Positions 41,301-51,802 of a stretch of DNA of 64,000 nt are shown here, piece by piece (within the stretch, counting starts at the first letter, position 1; every line of letters starts with the position of its first letter). The DNA lies in NCBI GenBank assembly GCA_948144175.1, contig CANXME010000532.1, forward strand, positions 3,099,001 to 3,163,000, written 5' to 3'. The DNA comes from Closterium sp. NIES-65. Lineage: Eukaryota; Streptophyta; Zygnematophyceae; Desmidiales; Closteriaceae. The notes beneath the pieces are model-generated. The model searched no databases and was not told the origin of the DNA. It was given only the letters and a program-made list of their open reading frames with translations. The translations under genes were made by a program, and so were the position numbers.

Positions 41301-44152
41301 AGACCCCCTCCCCCCTCAGGTTCCTGCCCCCTCAGGTGTGTCCCAGGTAGACGCCGTTGACCCGGTCGAGGTTACTGGTGACTCTGGTGCTGCTGCGGGT
41401 GCTGAGCCTGGGGGTGCTGACTCTGGGGGTACTGTGCGCGGGTGCTGGGCCTGGGGGTGCTACTGCGGTGGGGGCGGAGCCTGGGGGTGCTGAGCCGGGG
41501 GGTGCTGTGACTGGAGGTGCTGAGTCTGAGGGTGCTGAGTCGGGAGCTGCTGAGCCTGGGGGTGCTGCGCCTAGAGCTGCTGAGCCTGGGGCTTCTCCTG
41601 CTGCTGCGTCTCGCCGGGAGCCCCTCTCTCCACCGGAGCTGCGCAAGTGGTTCGCTCGCCGCTGGAGGCGTGCTGCTGAGTCTAGAGGTGCCGCTGGAGC
41701 TGGAGCTGGAGCTTCTTCGACCGTCGAGGGTGCGGGTGCTGCCGGTCCCGGTGCTGCTGGACCTGCGGGTCCTCCTGGAGCTGGAGCTGCTGAGGGCGTT
41801 CGTGCTGAGCCTGCTACTGTTGGTCCTGCCGCTGGAGGTGTGGGTGGCGCTGGTGCTGTCGCTGAGGGTGCTGGTGCTGTCCCTGTTGAGTCTGGAGCTG
41901 CCGCGCGGCCTCGGCCGTACTTCGTTCCGCTCCTGCAGCAGGTTCTTGGTCTTTCTCCTCCAGTAGAGGGTCCACCGCCTGTCCAGTCGCAGTCCCTACT
42001 GGAGCCTTCCTCTCCACTGCCTGCTCCCTCTCCTTACGCTAGTCCTACCGGAGGTCTTGCTGAGCGTCGTGAGCCTGCGTCTCGTCCCGCGTCGCATGTT
42101 CGTGCTGTTCGCGCTAGTGGTCGCAGTTCGCGTCAGCGTCCTCCTCCTGTCCCTGGCACGCACAGGATGTCTCTGCGTCCGTCCACTGCTCCTCTGGGTG
42201 CCCCTTTGCCTTCTCCTCCTGAGTCCTCTCTTCCTGCGCTTGCCGACCCTGAGTCGGACTCTCTTCGCGCTGCGAGTCCTACTGTCACGCGTCTGCTTGC
42301 TACTGTCGTCACTGACCCCTCTTTTGAGTCCACTGCTGCGTCTGCTCTGGTCGCTGAGCTCGTTGACTTTGCTACTCGCTGTCGTCTTGACTACGCTGCT
42401 AGTCTTGTTGCTGAGTCTGTGTCTGTTTGTCCTCCGTCCGTCGGGGGTGAGTGTGCTCTTGGCACGGACGTCCTAGAGGACAGGCAGGAGGAGTTACAGT
42501 GTCTAGCGGCTGCTTCACCTCATCTCGCGTCTGTACTGCTTGCCCCTGAGGGAGACCCGGATGCACTAGACATCCCGACTCCGCGTTCTTACGCGGAGGC
42601 CGTAGAGGGTCCCTACTCCTCTCAGTGGCAGGCAGCTATGGATGCAGAGATGGCTTCCTGGAAGTCCACAGGCACCTACGTTGACGCAGTTCCCCCTCTT
42701 GGGGCGAACATCGTCAGTGGCATGTGGATCTTCAGGGTGAAGCGGCCGCCGGGCTCTCCACCTGTCTTCAAGGCACGGTACGTTGCTCGTGGCTTCAGTC
42801 AGCGGCAGGGAGTTGACTACTTTCACACCTTCTCTCCCACCCCGAAGATGACCACTCTTCGGGTGCTGCTGCACATAGCCGCTCAGCGCGACTACGAGCT
42901 TCACTCTCTCGACTTCAGCACTGCGTTCCTCCAGGGCAGCCTGCACGAGGAGATCTGGCTGCGCCGTCCGCCTGGCTTCACTGGGACTTTCCCTCCTGGC
43001 ACCCAGTGGAGCCTCCGATGGCCAGTCTACGGTCTCCGCCAGGCACCGCGTGAGTGGCACGACACACTGAGGACTACGTTTGCGGCTCTTGGGTTTGCTC
43101 CTTCTACTGCTGACCCGTCGCTGTTTCTTCGCACCGACGCTTCCCTGCCGCCGTTCTACATCCTCGTGTACGTCGACGACTTGGTCTTTGCCACAGCGGA
43201 CACTGCTGGACTCGCCTACGTGAAGTCCGAGCTGCTGAAGAGACACACGTGCACAGACCTGGGTGAACTGCGCAGCTACCTTGGCTTGCAGATCACTCGG
43301 GACAGAGCACGCCGCACCATCACCTTGACTCAGTCACACATGGTGCAGCAGGTCCTTCAGCGCTTCGGCTTCACGTACTCCTCGCCTCAGGCCACTCCTC
43401 TGCCTATTCGCCACTCACTCTCAGCTCTGCCTTCGGATGAGTCCGTAGAGTCGAGTGGTCCGTATGCAGAGCTTGTTGGCTGCCTCATGTACCTGATGAC
43501 CTGCACACGACCTGACCTCGCATACCCTCTGAGCATCCTTGCACGCTATGTTGCTCCTGGGAGACACCGACCAGAGCACATGGCTGCAGCGAAGAGGGTA
43601 TTGCGCTACTTGTGCAGTACGTCGGGCATGGGGCTAGTGCTTGGAGGGCGCAGTCCAGTGGTCCTTACAGGCCACGCGGACGCTTCTTGGGCTGACGACC
43701 AGGCTACGCAGCGGTCGTCACAGGGTTACACCTTCAGCCTTGGTTCCGGCTCTGTCTCGTGGCGGTCTACTCGCTCGTCTTCGGTTCTCGGCTCCAGTTG
43801 TGAGGCTGAGATCTACGCCGGGGCCATGGCTGCACAGGAGCTTCGCTGGCTCACCTACCTGCTGACTGACCTTGGAGAGCCGCCTCGTTCTCCTCCAGTG
43901 CTGTACGTAGACAACAAGGCCATGCTGGCCTTGTGTCGAGAGCAGCGCTTGGAGCACAGAACGAAGCACATTGCTCTCCGCTACTTCCTTGCTCGTGAGC
44001 TGCAGCAGCGTGGTCAGTTGCGACTTGCGTACATGGCCTCTGAGGCCAACACTGCTGATGTGTTCACCAAGGCACTTGTGCCTTGTGACCATCAGCGCTT
44101 TTGTACCCAGCTGGGTCTTGTGCCTGTCTTGCCTCACTTGCTCTCTTCTTGA
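38308..44152 (+). pseudogene. gag-pol region of the short-LTR Copia, about one break
   Basis: Opens MATPSVLAFDAEGRAIDFEV. UBN2-like gag is followed by a Gly-rich block (39100-39360), [12 protein letters not shown] (39418), an atypical Cys/His box CX13CX3HX4C (about 39481-39550), protease FTLDSGASRSF (about 39865), GAG-pre-integrase LWHHRLGHPS, integrase (MDVWGPAPV, LHSDRGGEFSS, NGIAERRIG), a Gly/Glu/Pro-rich linker, reverse transcriptase (WIFRVKRPPG, YVDDLVFAT) and RNase H (GHADASWADD, EIYAGAMAAQ). All Copia domains are present. Confidence 0.9.
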
Positions 44153-44357
44153 CTTTACTTGTACTGTGACATATATACACCTGCTCTTGCTTGTTTTGCT
44201 TTATATATATGTCTGTACTCTTGCATGTGAACTGGCCTTTGGCCTTGCTCTTGTGCTCGGACTGTGTGGTGACTTTGTGATCCACCCTGAGCTTTGTTTT
44301 GCTTTGCTTGACTGGTCTTGTGACCCCTAGTTCTCCCCCACTTTGCCTATGGGGGTG

Positions 44358-44492
44358 TGTCAGAACATACATACAGTTCATACTGTTGTGTAGGCTGTAA
44401 TGGGGTATCCTATAGGGGGTACAATCAGTTAGGGTTTGCTACTTGTACTGATTTCATTTTCATAGTCATCATTCCTGTTTTCTTATTTCACA
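44358..44492 (+). repeat. 3' LTR, 135 bp
   Basis: Same ends as the 5' LTR, preceded by TATGGGGGTG and followed by the ATCGA target repeat. Confidence 0.93.
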
Positions 44493-44530
44493 ATCGAAAA
44501 TGTATTGCAAGACAGTGGTATTCAATAAGG

Positions 44531-44603
44531 TCAAATGGGTGAGTTCAACATTTAGGGCATTCATTTTAATTTATGGTGTTAAATCTTTTCGGGAAGTGAT
44601 TTA
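44531..44603. repeat. 73-bp flank repeat, left copy
   Basis: Starts TCAAATGGGTGAGTTCAA and ends directly against the left LTR at 44604. It is repeated with one visible mismatch at 51803-51875, on the other side of the element. It is part of the 0.8-kb host repeat. Confidence 0.95.
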
Positions 44604-44738
44604 TGTCAAACATTTATATGTTTGTGTGGTTCTAGGCTGTAGTGGGTTACACCATAAGGGGTACACCAGATTAGGGTTTGACATATTTGTACTGTTGTTC
44701 CTGCTAGTCACTCCTCATTCTCGTTTCTCATTCTGACA
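44604..44738 (+). repeat. 5' LTR, 135 bp
   Basis: TGTCAAACATTTATATG at the start and TTCTGACA at the end; the terminal TGTCA/TGACA is inverted. Confidence 0.93.
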
Positions 44739-44839
44739 TGGTATTACGAGCCTAGGTTCCACCTAGGACCGAAACGATAGGGCCCACCGTTTCCGCTAGC
44801 CGCGCCCTCGTGCGCCGCCGTTCTTTTCCTGCGCCTCGA

Positions 44840-45335
44840 GCGCCTCCTTCTCAAGGCCCCGTATGGCCCCGCGCTAGCCTCTCACGGCCCCCGATCGGCC
44901 CCGCGCTAACCTCCTAAGGCCCCCGTCGGCCCCACGCTAGCCCCGCGCTAGCCTCCTAAGGCCCCCGATCGGCCCCGCGCTAGCCTCCTAAGCCCCCGTC
45001 GGCCCCACGCTAGCCCCGCGCTAGCCTCCTAAGGCCCCCGATCGGCCCCGCGCTAGCCTCCTAAGGCCCCCGTCGGCCCCGCGCTAGCCTCCCACGGCCC
45101 CTGCAGGCCCCGCGCTAGCCTCTCACGGCCCTCCCGCGCTAGCCCCGACCGGCCCTCCCGCGCTCGCCCCTCTACGACCGAGCCGCACGGCGCGACCCGA
45201 ACCGAACCGCGCGACCCAGCCGAGCCGCGCCGCCCCAGCCGAGCCGCGCCGCCCTAGCCGAGTCGCGCCGCCCTAGCCGAGTCGCGCCGCCCTGGCCGAG
45301 CCGCGCCGCCCTAGCCGAGCCGCGCCCTACTTACC
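44840..45335. repeat. GC-rich tandem leader
   Basis: About 31-33-bp units built on GGCCCCGCGCTAGCCTCCTA (44860-45130), then 20-bp units on GCCGAGCCGCGCCGCCCTAG (45215-45330). The units are unlike those of the other members, yet they lie in the same position. Confidence 0.9.
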
Positions 45336-45414
45336 TGTGCACAGCACTGCTACTACTACTGCTACTGCTACTGCTACTGCTACTACCACCACTGCTGCTA
45401 CTGCTACTTCAGCT

Positions 45415-48400
45415 ATGGCTAGCCCTACAGTTCTCTCGTTCGATTCTGAGGGCCGCCCGATTAAGTTTGATACCTGGCTTGATGATCTGCACCTGTTCCT
45501 CCAACTCACTGCTAGAGAGGATATCTCGCTGTACGATCACGCACTAGGCACAGTCCCTGCTCCTGCTACTACTGCTACCGCTACTGCTCGCTCGCAGTGG
45601 CAGACTCGCGATGCCCACGCCCGCTTTGCCATTCGCAACTCCCTGCCAGTCGATGAGCGTGAGCACTTCGGCCAGCATCAGACTGCGCAGGCCCTGTACA
45701 CTGCTGTAGTTGCGCGCTACTCCTCCCCGGCCTCAGCTGCACTAGGCCGTCTCTCCCTTCCCTACCTGTTCCCCGACCTGTCCGCTTTCCAGACAGTCGC
45801 TGACCTCATCACTCACCTCCGTACTAGTGATGCCCGCTTCCGTGCAGCCATGCCCGCTGAGTTTCTTGCATCCAACCCTCCCCCGCTCTGGCTCACTCTC
45901 TACCACCTAGTCACCCGCCTCCCTGACACTCTGCGTACAGTCAGGGACCACTTCCTAGCTCGCTGTCCCACTGAGCTCACCATTGCCGCCCTAGAGAAGG
46001 AACTACTTGCAGCTGAGAAGAGTATTGTAGCTGTAGGTGCCTCTCGTGGCGACCCCCGCACCCCTTTCTTCGAGGGGTGTTCCCCCTCCCCCCTCCTCCC
46101 CTCTGTCGCCTCTGCTGCTGCTGTCGACCTTCTTGGTGCTGAGCAGGTCGGCTCTGCGTCCGCTCCCAGCGGGCGCCGCAGCGGCAAGGGCAGGGGAGGC
46201 AAGGGCGGTGGGGGTGACGGCGGGGGAGGTGGTGGTGGGGGTGGTGGCAGCGGCGGGGGCGGTGGCGGGGCTGGAGGGGCTAGTGGCAGCGGTGGGGGTG
46301 GTGGAGGCAGCGGCGGCGGCGGTGGCCGCGGTGGGGGCGGTGGTGGAGGCGGCAGTGGACGTGGCGGCGGCAGGGGCGGTGGTGGTCGTGGTGGAGGCGG
46401 CGGTGGTGGTCGTGGAGGCTCTGGCACTGGCCAGAGCGCGCAGCACCCTCAGTCCTCCCAGGAGCTTCGTGAGTGGTACTTACAGCACGGGGGTGGGGGG
46501 GGTAGCCTTAGCTGCACGTACGTCATCCGCACTGGTCGCCGCAAGGGACAGACGTGCGGGAGGGCGCACACTTCGCAGCGCTGCTTCTCTCGCCTAGATG
46601 ACGCTTGGCGTGCTCAGTTTCCTGACGCTCCTGAGCTTCCTCAGTGGGCTGATCTCCTCAAGAAGGATATTGATATCTATGCTCTTGATTTTGATGTTAT
46701 TCTCAAAGCAATGTATGCATTGACTATTAGTGGAGAGGAGGACCAGTACCTGAGTGTTCCGCCTGACCCAGGCATCCGCACGAGTGAGGCTACCGCCCTA
46801 GGTGCTTGCGTGTCTGCTGCCCCAGGTACTGGTGAGGCTACTGCTCTAGGTGCGTGTGTGTCCGCCGCCCCAGGTGCTACTGAGTCCACTGAGGCACTGC
46901 ACACCTTCACTCTAGACTCAGGCGCTTCGCGCTGTTTCTTTCGTGACCGCACTGCTCTTGAGCCCCTTGCTCGACCAGTCGCTGTCTCGCTCGCTGACCC
47001 CTCTGGGGGTCCGGTCATTGCGACCTCCTCCACCCTCCTTCCTTGTCCTGCTGTCCCGTCGGGCACACTGTCAGGTCTCCACCTCCCCTCGTTCTCTACG
47101 AACTTGGTGGCGGGTTGTGCGCTTCAGGATGGGGGTGTTCACCAGTTCACCCCTGCCTACGAGCGTGTGACACACTGCACGTGTGCTCGGACGGGCCGTC
47201 ACCTGGCTACCTTCACTCGGCAGGTTGGGTCGGACCTGTACACACTGACCACTGAGTCCCCTCAGGTAGCGGCGTCTGCGTCTGCGTCTGCGTCAGGTCA
47301 GCTGTCTGCCCCCTGCTCGTGTCGCTCTCTAACGCACAAGACTGTCCTCTGGCACCACCGACTTGGTCACCCGTCAGTGCAGCGCCTTCGGGGCATGCAC
47401 GCCCGGTACCTTGTCTCTGGTCTTCCTCGGGTACTCCCTCCCCTCCCACCCTCCCTTGCTCCTCCCTGTCTTCCCTGTGTCGAGGGGCGGCAGCGCGCTG
47501 CCCCTCACTCCTCCTCGTTCCCCCCGACGACTGCTCCTTTGCAGACGCTCCACATGGACGTGTGGGGCCCAGCCCGCGTCCGTGGTCAGAGCCAGGAGAG
47601 GTACTTCTTGATCGTCGTTGACGACTACTCGCGCTACACCACGGTCTTCCCCTTGCGCACCAAGGGTGAAGTCCCTGATGTTCTGATCTCCTGGATCAGC
47701 AGAGCACGTCTTCAGCTGCGACAGCGTTTTCGCTCGGAGTTTCCTGTTCTGCGCTTGCACTCTGACAGAGGTGGCGAGTTCTCCTCCGACCTCTTGGCAG
47801 CCTACTGTGCCGAGCATGGCATTCGCCAGTCGTTCACGCTCCCGGCCTCTCCACAGCAGAATGGGGTTGCTGAGCGCCGCATTGGCTTGGTCATGGAGGT
47901 CGCTCGTACCTCCTTAGTCCACGCGGCTGCCCCCCACTTTCTGTGGCCGTTTGCGGTCCGGTACGCTGCGCATCAGCTCAACCTCTGGCCCCGTGTCTCC
48001 GCTCCGGAGACCTCGCCCACACTGCTGTGGACGGGGGAGGTTGGCGATGCGTCTCGCTTTCGTGTCTGGGGATCCCGAGCTTTTGTTCGCGACACGTCTG
48101 CGGACAAGCTCTCCTCCCGCACTGCTCCCTGTGTCTTTCTTGGCTTTGTCCCGGATGCGTCTGGCTGGCAGTTTTACCACCCCGCCTCGCACCGAGTCTT
48201 CCTCTCTCAGGACGTCACTTTTGACGAGTCCGTGCCCTTCTACCGCCTCTTCCCCTACCGCACTGCCCCGCTCCCTCCCCCGCCTCTCTTCCTCGCGCCA
48301 GGTGCTGCAGTGGTAGACCCCCTTCCCCCTCAGGGTGCCGCTCCCTCAGGTGTCTCTCAGGTAGACCCGGTTGAGCCTGCCGAGGTAGCTGTCGACTCGC

Positions 48401-51400
48401 GTCCTGCTGGAGGTGCTGAGCCTGAGCGTGCGGAGCCTGAGCGTGCGGAGCCTGAGCGGGCGGAGCCTGGGGGTGCTGAGTCTGGGGGTGCTGATCCTGG
48501 GGGTGCTGAGCCTGGGGGTGCTGGGTTTGGGGGTACTGAGCCTGGCGTTGCTGAGTCTAGGGGTACTGCGCCTGGAGTTACTGAGCCTGGGGGTGCTGAG
48601 CCTGGTGGTGTTGCAGTTGACTGTGAGGCGCCTGGAGGACCTCCCTCTTCGCAGCAGCTGCGTGAGTGGTACTCACGGTACTGCAGCCTCCGGCGGGGTG
48701 AGTCTCGGGCTCGTGGTACTGCTGGAGTTGGTACTCGTGCTTCCCCACCACGGCGGGAGCCGCCCTCTTCCCCTCAGCTTCGAGAGTGGTACGCTCGGCA
48801 CATCAGTCTCCGTAGTGGAGCTGCTGGTGCTGGGGTCCCCGGAGTTGACGCTGCTGCGAGTACTACGGACCCTGGTGCTGGAGGTGCTGCTGCTGCTGGC
48901 GGTGCTGCTGGAGGTGCTGCTGCTGCTGGCGGTGCTGCTGGAGGTGCTGCTAGTACTGAGGACCCGTGCGTTGGAGCTGCTGTGGGTGCTACGGACCCTG
49001 GTGCTGGAGGTGCAGCTGCTACTGGCGGTGCTGCTGGAGGTACTGCTGCTGCTGGCGGTGCTGCTGGAGGTGCTGCTGGAGGTACTGCAGACCCTGGTGC
49101 TGGAGGTGCTGCTGCTTCTGGAGGTGCTGCTGCTGCCGCTGGTGTCTCTGCTGGTTCGAGAGCTGCTGCACGGCCACGACCGTACTTCGTTCCGCTCCTT
49201 CAGCAGGTTCTTGGTCAGCCTCCTCCTCCTTGTTCTCCTCTCGCCTTAGAGTGTCCGCCGTCTGTCCAGTCACAGCCACAGTTACCGCCTGCCTCACCAC
49301 TCCCTGTGCCTGCTCCTTACACTGGTCCGACTGACGGTCTTGCTGAGAGACGTGAGCCTGCGTCACGTCCTGTGTCACCTCCGTCTCGTCGAGCGTCGCC
49401 TGTTCGAGCTGCTACCACTGGTAGTCGTGTCCCGCGTGAGCGTCCTCCTGCTGTCCCAGGCACGCACCGGATGGCGCTTCGTCAGTCCACTGCTCCGCAG
49501 CGTGTTGCTCTCCCGTCGCCTCCTGCGTCCTCTCTTCCTGCTCTTGCTGACCCGGAGTCAGACTCCCTTCGCGCTGCCAGTCCTACTGTCACACGTCTCT
49601 TGGCTACGGTTGTCACTGACCCTTCCTTTGAGTCCGCTGCTGCGTCTGCCCTAGTCACTGAGCTTGTCGACTTTGCAGCGGCGTGTCGTCTAGACTACGC
49701 AGCGAGTCTTGTTGCTGAGTCTGAGTCTGCCTGTCCTCCGTCCGTCGGGGGTGAGTGTGCTCTTGGCACGGACGTCCTTGAGGACAGGCAGGAGGAGTTT
49801 GGTTGCCTTGCCGCTGCTTTGCCCCATCTCGTGTCCATGCTTGTTGCCCCTGAGGGAGACCCGGATGCACCAGACATCCCGACCCCACGCTCTTACGCAG
49901 AGGCGATGGCCGGTCCCTACTCCTCTCAGTGGCAGTCAGCCATGGACACAGAGATGGCTTCCTGGAAGTCCACAGGCACCTACGTCGACGACGTTCCCCC
50001 ACCTGGGGCGAACATCGTCAGTGGCATGTGGATTTTCAGGGTGAAGCGGCCGCCAGGCTCTCCGCCTGTCTTCAAGGCGCGTTACGTTGCACGAGGCTTC
50101 AGTCAGCGAGAGGGAGTTGACTTCTTCCAGACCTTCTCCCCGACCCCGAAGATGACCACTCTTCGGGTTCTGCTACACGTCGCCGCTCAGCGTGACTACG
50201 AGCTCCACTCTCTTGACTTCAGCACAGCTTTCTTGCAGGGCAGCCTGCACGAGGAGATCTGGCTGCGCCGCCCACCTGGCTTCACTGGGTCGTTCCCTCC
50301 TGGCACCCAGTGGAGCCTCCGGCGGCCAGTCTACGGTCTCCGCCAGGCGCCGCGTGAGTGGCACGACACACTGAGGACTACACTTGCGGCTCTTGGGTTT
50401 GCTCCTTCTACTGCTGACCCGTCGCTGTTTCTGCGCACCGACACCTCGCTGCCGCCGTTCTACATCCTCGTGTACGTCGACGACTTGGTCTTTGCCACTG
50501 CGGACACTGCCGCACTCGCCCACGTGAAGTCCGAGCTGCAGAAGAGACACACGTGCACAGACCTGGGTGAACTGACAAGCTATCTTGGCTTGCGGATCAC
50601 CCGGGACAGAGCACGCCGCACCATTACCCTGACTCAGTCACACATGGTGCAGCAGGTCCTTCAGCGCTTCGGCTTCACGTACTCCTCGCCTCAGTCCACT
50701 CCTCTGCCTACGGGTCACTCGCTCTCAGCTCTGCCTTCGGATGAGTCCGTAGAGTCGAGTGGTCCGTATCCAGAGCTTGTGGGCTGCCTCATGTACCTGA
50801 TGACCTGCACTCGACCTGACCTAGCATACCCTCTCAGCATCTTAGCACGCTATGTTGCTCCCGGCCGTCACCGGAAGGAGCACATGGATGCAGCTAAGAG
50901 GGTGTTGCGCTACTTGTGCAGTACGTCGGGCATGGGGCTAGTGCTTGGAGGGCGAGACCGGCCTGTTCTCACTGGGCACTCAGACGCTTCTTGGGCAGAC
51001 GACCAGGCTACTCAGCGGTCGTCTCAGGGTTACACCTTCAGTCTTGGCTCTGGCTCTGTCTCTTGGCGTTCTACTCGTTCTTCTTCTGTTCTCAGCTCCA
51101 GCTGTGAGGCTGAGATCTACGCCACGGCCATGGCTGCCCAGGAGCTTCGCTGGCTCACCTACCTGCTGACTGACCTTGGAGAGCAGCCTCGTTCTCCTCC
51201 AGTGCTGTACGTCGACAACAAGGCAACCATTGCCTTGTGCCAGGAGCACAGACTGGAGCACAGGACGAAGCACATTGCTCTGCGTTACTTTCTAGCTCGA
51301 GAGCTACAGCAGCGTGGTCAGCTTCTTCTGCGTTACGTGGCCACTGAGGCCAACACTGCTAATGTGTTCACCAAGGCGCTTCCGCCTGTTGACCATCAGC

Positions 51401-51456
51401 GTTTTTGCACTCTTCTAGGCCTTGTGCCGACTGTTTCTCACTTACTTACTTCTTGA
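45415..51456 (+). CDS. gag-pol polyprotein of the short-LTR Copia
   Basis: About 2010 residues, unbroken, beginning MASPTVLSFDSEGRPIKFDT. Order: UBN2-like gag with YTAVVARYSSPASAA; Gly-rich block (46190-46440); SSQELREWY (46454); Cys/His box CX13CX3HX4C (about 46513-46590); protease FTLDSGASRCFF (about 46905); LWHHRLGHPS; integrase (MDVWGPARV, LHSDRGGEFSS, NGVAERRIG); a 300-residue linker of EPGGA and GGAAGG repeats carrying two more LREWY motifs (48649, 48766); reverse transcriptase (WIFRVKRPPG, YVDDLVFAT) and RNase H (GHSDASWADD, SSCEAEIYATAMA). The first ATG of the frame (45337) would add a Thr/Ala run; 45415 aligns with the relatives. Confidence 0.93.
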   Translation: MASPTVLSFDSEGRPIKFDTWLDDLHLFLQLTAREDISLYDHALGTVPAPATTATATARSQWQTRDAHARFAIRNSLPVDEREHFGQHQTAQALYTAVVARYSSPASAALGRLSLPYLFPDLSAFQTVADLITHLRTSDARFRAAMPAEFLASNPPPLWLTLYHLVTRLPDTLRTVRDHFLARCPTELTIAALEKELLAAEKSIVAVGASRGDPRTPFFEGCSPSPLLPSVASAAAVDLLGAEQVGSASAPSGRRSGKGRGGKGGGGDGGGGGGGGGGSGGGGGGAGGASGSGGGGGGSGGGGGRGGGGGGGGSGRGGGRGGGGRGGGGGGGRGGSGTGQSAQHPQSSQELREWYLQHGGGGGSLSCTYVIRTGRRKGQTCGRAHTSQRCFSRLDDAWRAQFPDAPELPQWADLLKKDIDIYALDFDVILKAMYALTISGEEDQYLSVPPDPGIRTSEATALGACVSAAPGTGEATALGACVSAAPGATESTEALHTFTLDSGASRCFFRDRTALEPLARPVAVSLADPSGGPVIATSSTLLPCPAVPSGTLSGLHLPSFSTNLVAGCALQDGGVHQFTPAYERVTHCTCARTGRHLATFTRQVGSDLYTLTTESPQVAASASASASGQLSAPCSCRSLTHKTVLWHHRLGHPSVQRLRGMHARYLVSGLPRVLPPLPPSLAPPCLPCVEGRQRAAPHSSSFPPTTAPLQTLHMDVWGPARVRGQSQERYFLIVVDDYSRYTTVFPLRTKGEVPDVLISWISRARLQLRQRFRSEFPVLRLHSDRGGEFSSDLLAAYCAEHGIRQSFTLPASPQQNGVAERRIGLVMEVARTSLVHAAAPHFLWPFAVRYAAHQLNLWPRVSAPETSPTLLWTGEVGDASRFRVWGSRAFVRDTSADKLSSRTAPCVFLGFVPDASGWQFYHPASHRVFLSQDVTFDESVPFYRLFPYRTAPLPPPPLFLAPGAAVVDPLPPQGAAPSGVSQVDPVEPAEVAVDSRPAGGAEPERAEPERAEPERAEPGGAESGGADPGGAEPGGAGFGGTEPGVAESRGTAPGVTEPGGAEPGGVAVDCEAPGGPPSSQQLREWYSRYCSLRRGESRARGTAGVGTRASPPRREPPSSPQLREWYARHISLRSGAAGAGVPGVDAAASTTDPGAGGAAAAGGAAGGAAAAGGAAGGAASTEDPCVGAAVGATDPGAGGAAATGGAAGGTAAAGGAAGGAAGGTADPGAGGAAASGGAAAAAGVSAGSRAAARPRPYFVPLLQQVLGQPPPPCSPLALECPPSVQSQPQLPPASPLPVPAPYTGPTDGLAERREPASRPVSPPSRRASPVRAATTGSRVPRERPPAVPGTHRMALRQSTAPQRVALPSPPASSLPALADPESDSLRAASPTVTRLLATVVTDPSFESAAASALVTELVDFAAACRLDYAASLVAESESACPPSVGGECALGTDVLEDRQEEFGCLAAALPHLVSMLVAPEGDPDAPDIPTPRSYAEAMAGPYSSQWQSAMDTEMASWKSTGTYVDDVPPPGANIVSGMWIFRVKRPPGSPPVFKARYVARGFSQREGVDFFQTFSPTPKMTTLRVLLHVAAQRDYELHSLDFSTAFLQGSLHEEIWLRRPPGFTGSFPPGTQWSLRRPVYGLRQAPREWHDTLRTTLAALGFAPSTADPSLFLRTDTSLPPFYILVYVDDLVFATADTAALAHVKSELQKRHTCTDLGELTSYLGLRITRDRARRTITLTQSHMVQQVLQRFGFTYSSPQSTPLPTGHSLSALPSDESVESSGPYPELVGCLMYLMTCTRPDLAYPLSILARYVAPGRHRKEHMDAAKRVLRYLCSTSGMGLVLGGRDRPVLTGHSDASWADDQATQRSSQGYTFSLGSGSVSWRSTRSSSVLSSSCEAEIYATAMAAQELRWLTYLLTDLGEQPRSPPVLYVDNKATIALCQEHRLEHRTKHIALRYFLARELQQRGQLLLRYVATEANTANVFTKALPPVDHQRFCTLLGLVPTVSHLLTS

Positions 51457-51687
51457 CTTTACCTGTACTGTGATCATTATATATATACCTGCATGTTTGC
51501 CTTGTTAGGTTGTGATCATTGTACCTCTTGCTGTATTATAAAACTGCATGTGAACTGGTCTTGTGACCGCTTGCTTGTGCTCGGAATTTGTGTGGAATCC
51601 TCGAGATCCACCCTGAGCTTGTTTACCTTGTTTTGCCTTGACTGGTCTTGTGACCCCTAGGTCTCCCCCACTTTGCCTATGGGGGTG

Positions 51688-51801
51688 TGTCAAACATTTA
51701 TATGTTTGTGTGGTTCTAGGCTGTAGTGGGTTACACCATAAGGGGTACACCAAATTAGGGTTTGACATATTTGTACTGTTGTTCCTGCTAGTCACTCCTC
51801 A
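51688..51801 (+). repeat. 3' LTR copy
   Basis: Matches the first 114 bp of the 5' LTR, then joins, after one base, the right copy of the 73-bp flank repeat. Confidence 0.9.
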
Positions 51802-51802
51802 C

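Larger units (their letters stand above)
37119..44492 (+). mobile_element. Short-LTR Copia element, nearly whole
   Basis: Fossil Copia with LTRs of only 136 and 135 bp (about three differences), 5-bp target duplication ATCGA (37114-37118 and 44493-44497), primer-like TGGTATAGAGC at 37255, a 1-kb GC-rich tandem leader (37300-38215), gag-pol (38308-44152) and a 3' UTR. The coding region has about one break. Young by LTR divergence (about 2%), though so short an LTR gives a poor clock. Confidence 0.95.
44604..51801 (+). mobile_element. Short-LTR Copia element, coding region looks whole
   Basis: Fossil of the same family as 37119-44492 but clearly a separate subfamily. Left LTR 44604-44738 (135 bp, TGTCA...TGACA), primer-like TGGTATTACGAGCC at 44739, tandem leader (44840-45335), one unbroken gag-pol frame, 3' UTR, and right LTR 51688-51801 (114 bp recognised). 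The LTRs differ at about one position in the shared part, so it is young. It is flanked by a 73-bp duplication rather than 5 bp. Confidence 0.94.
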
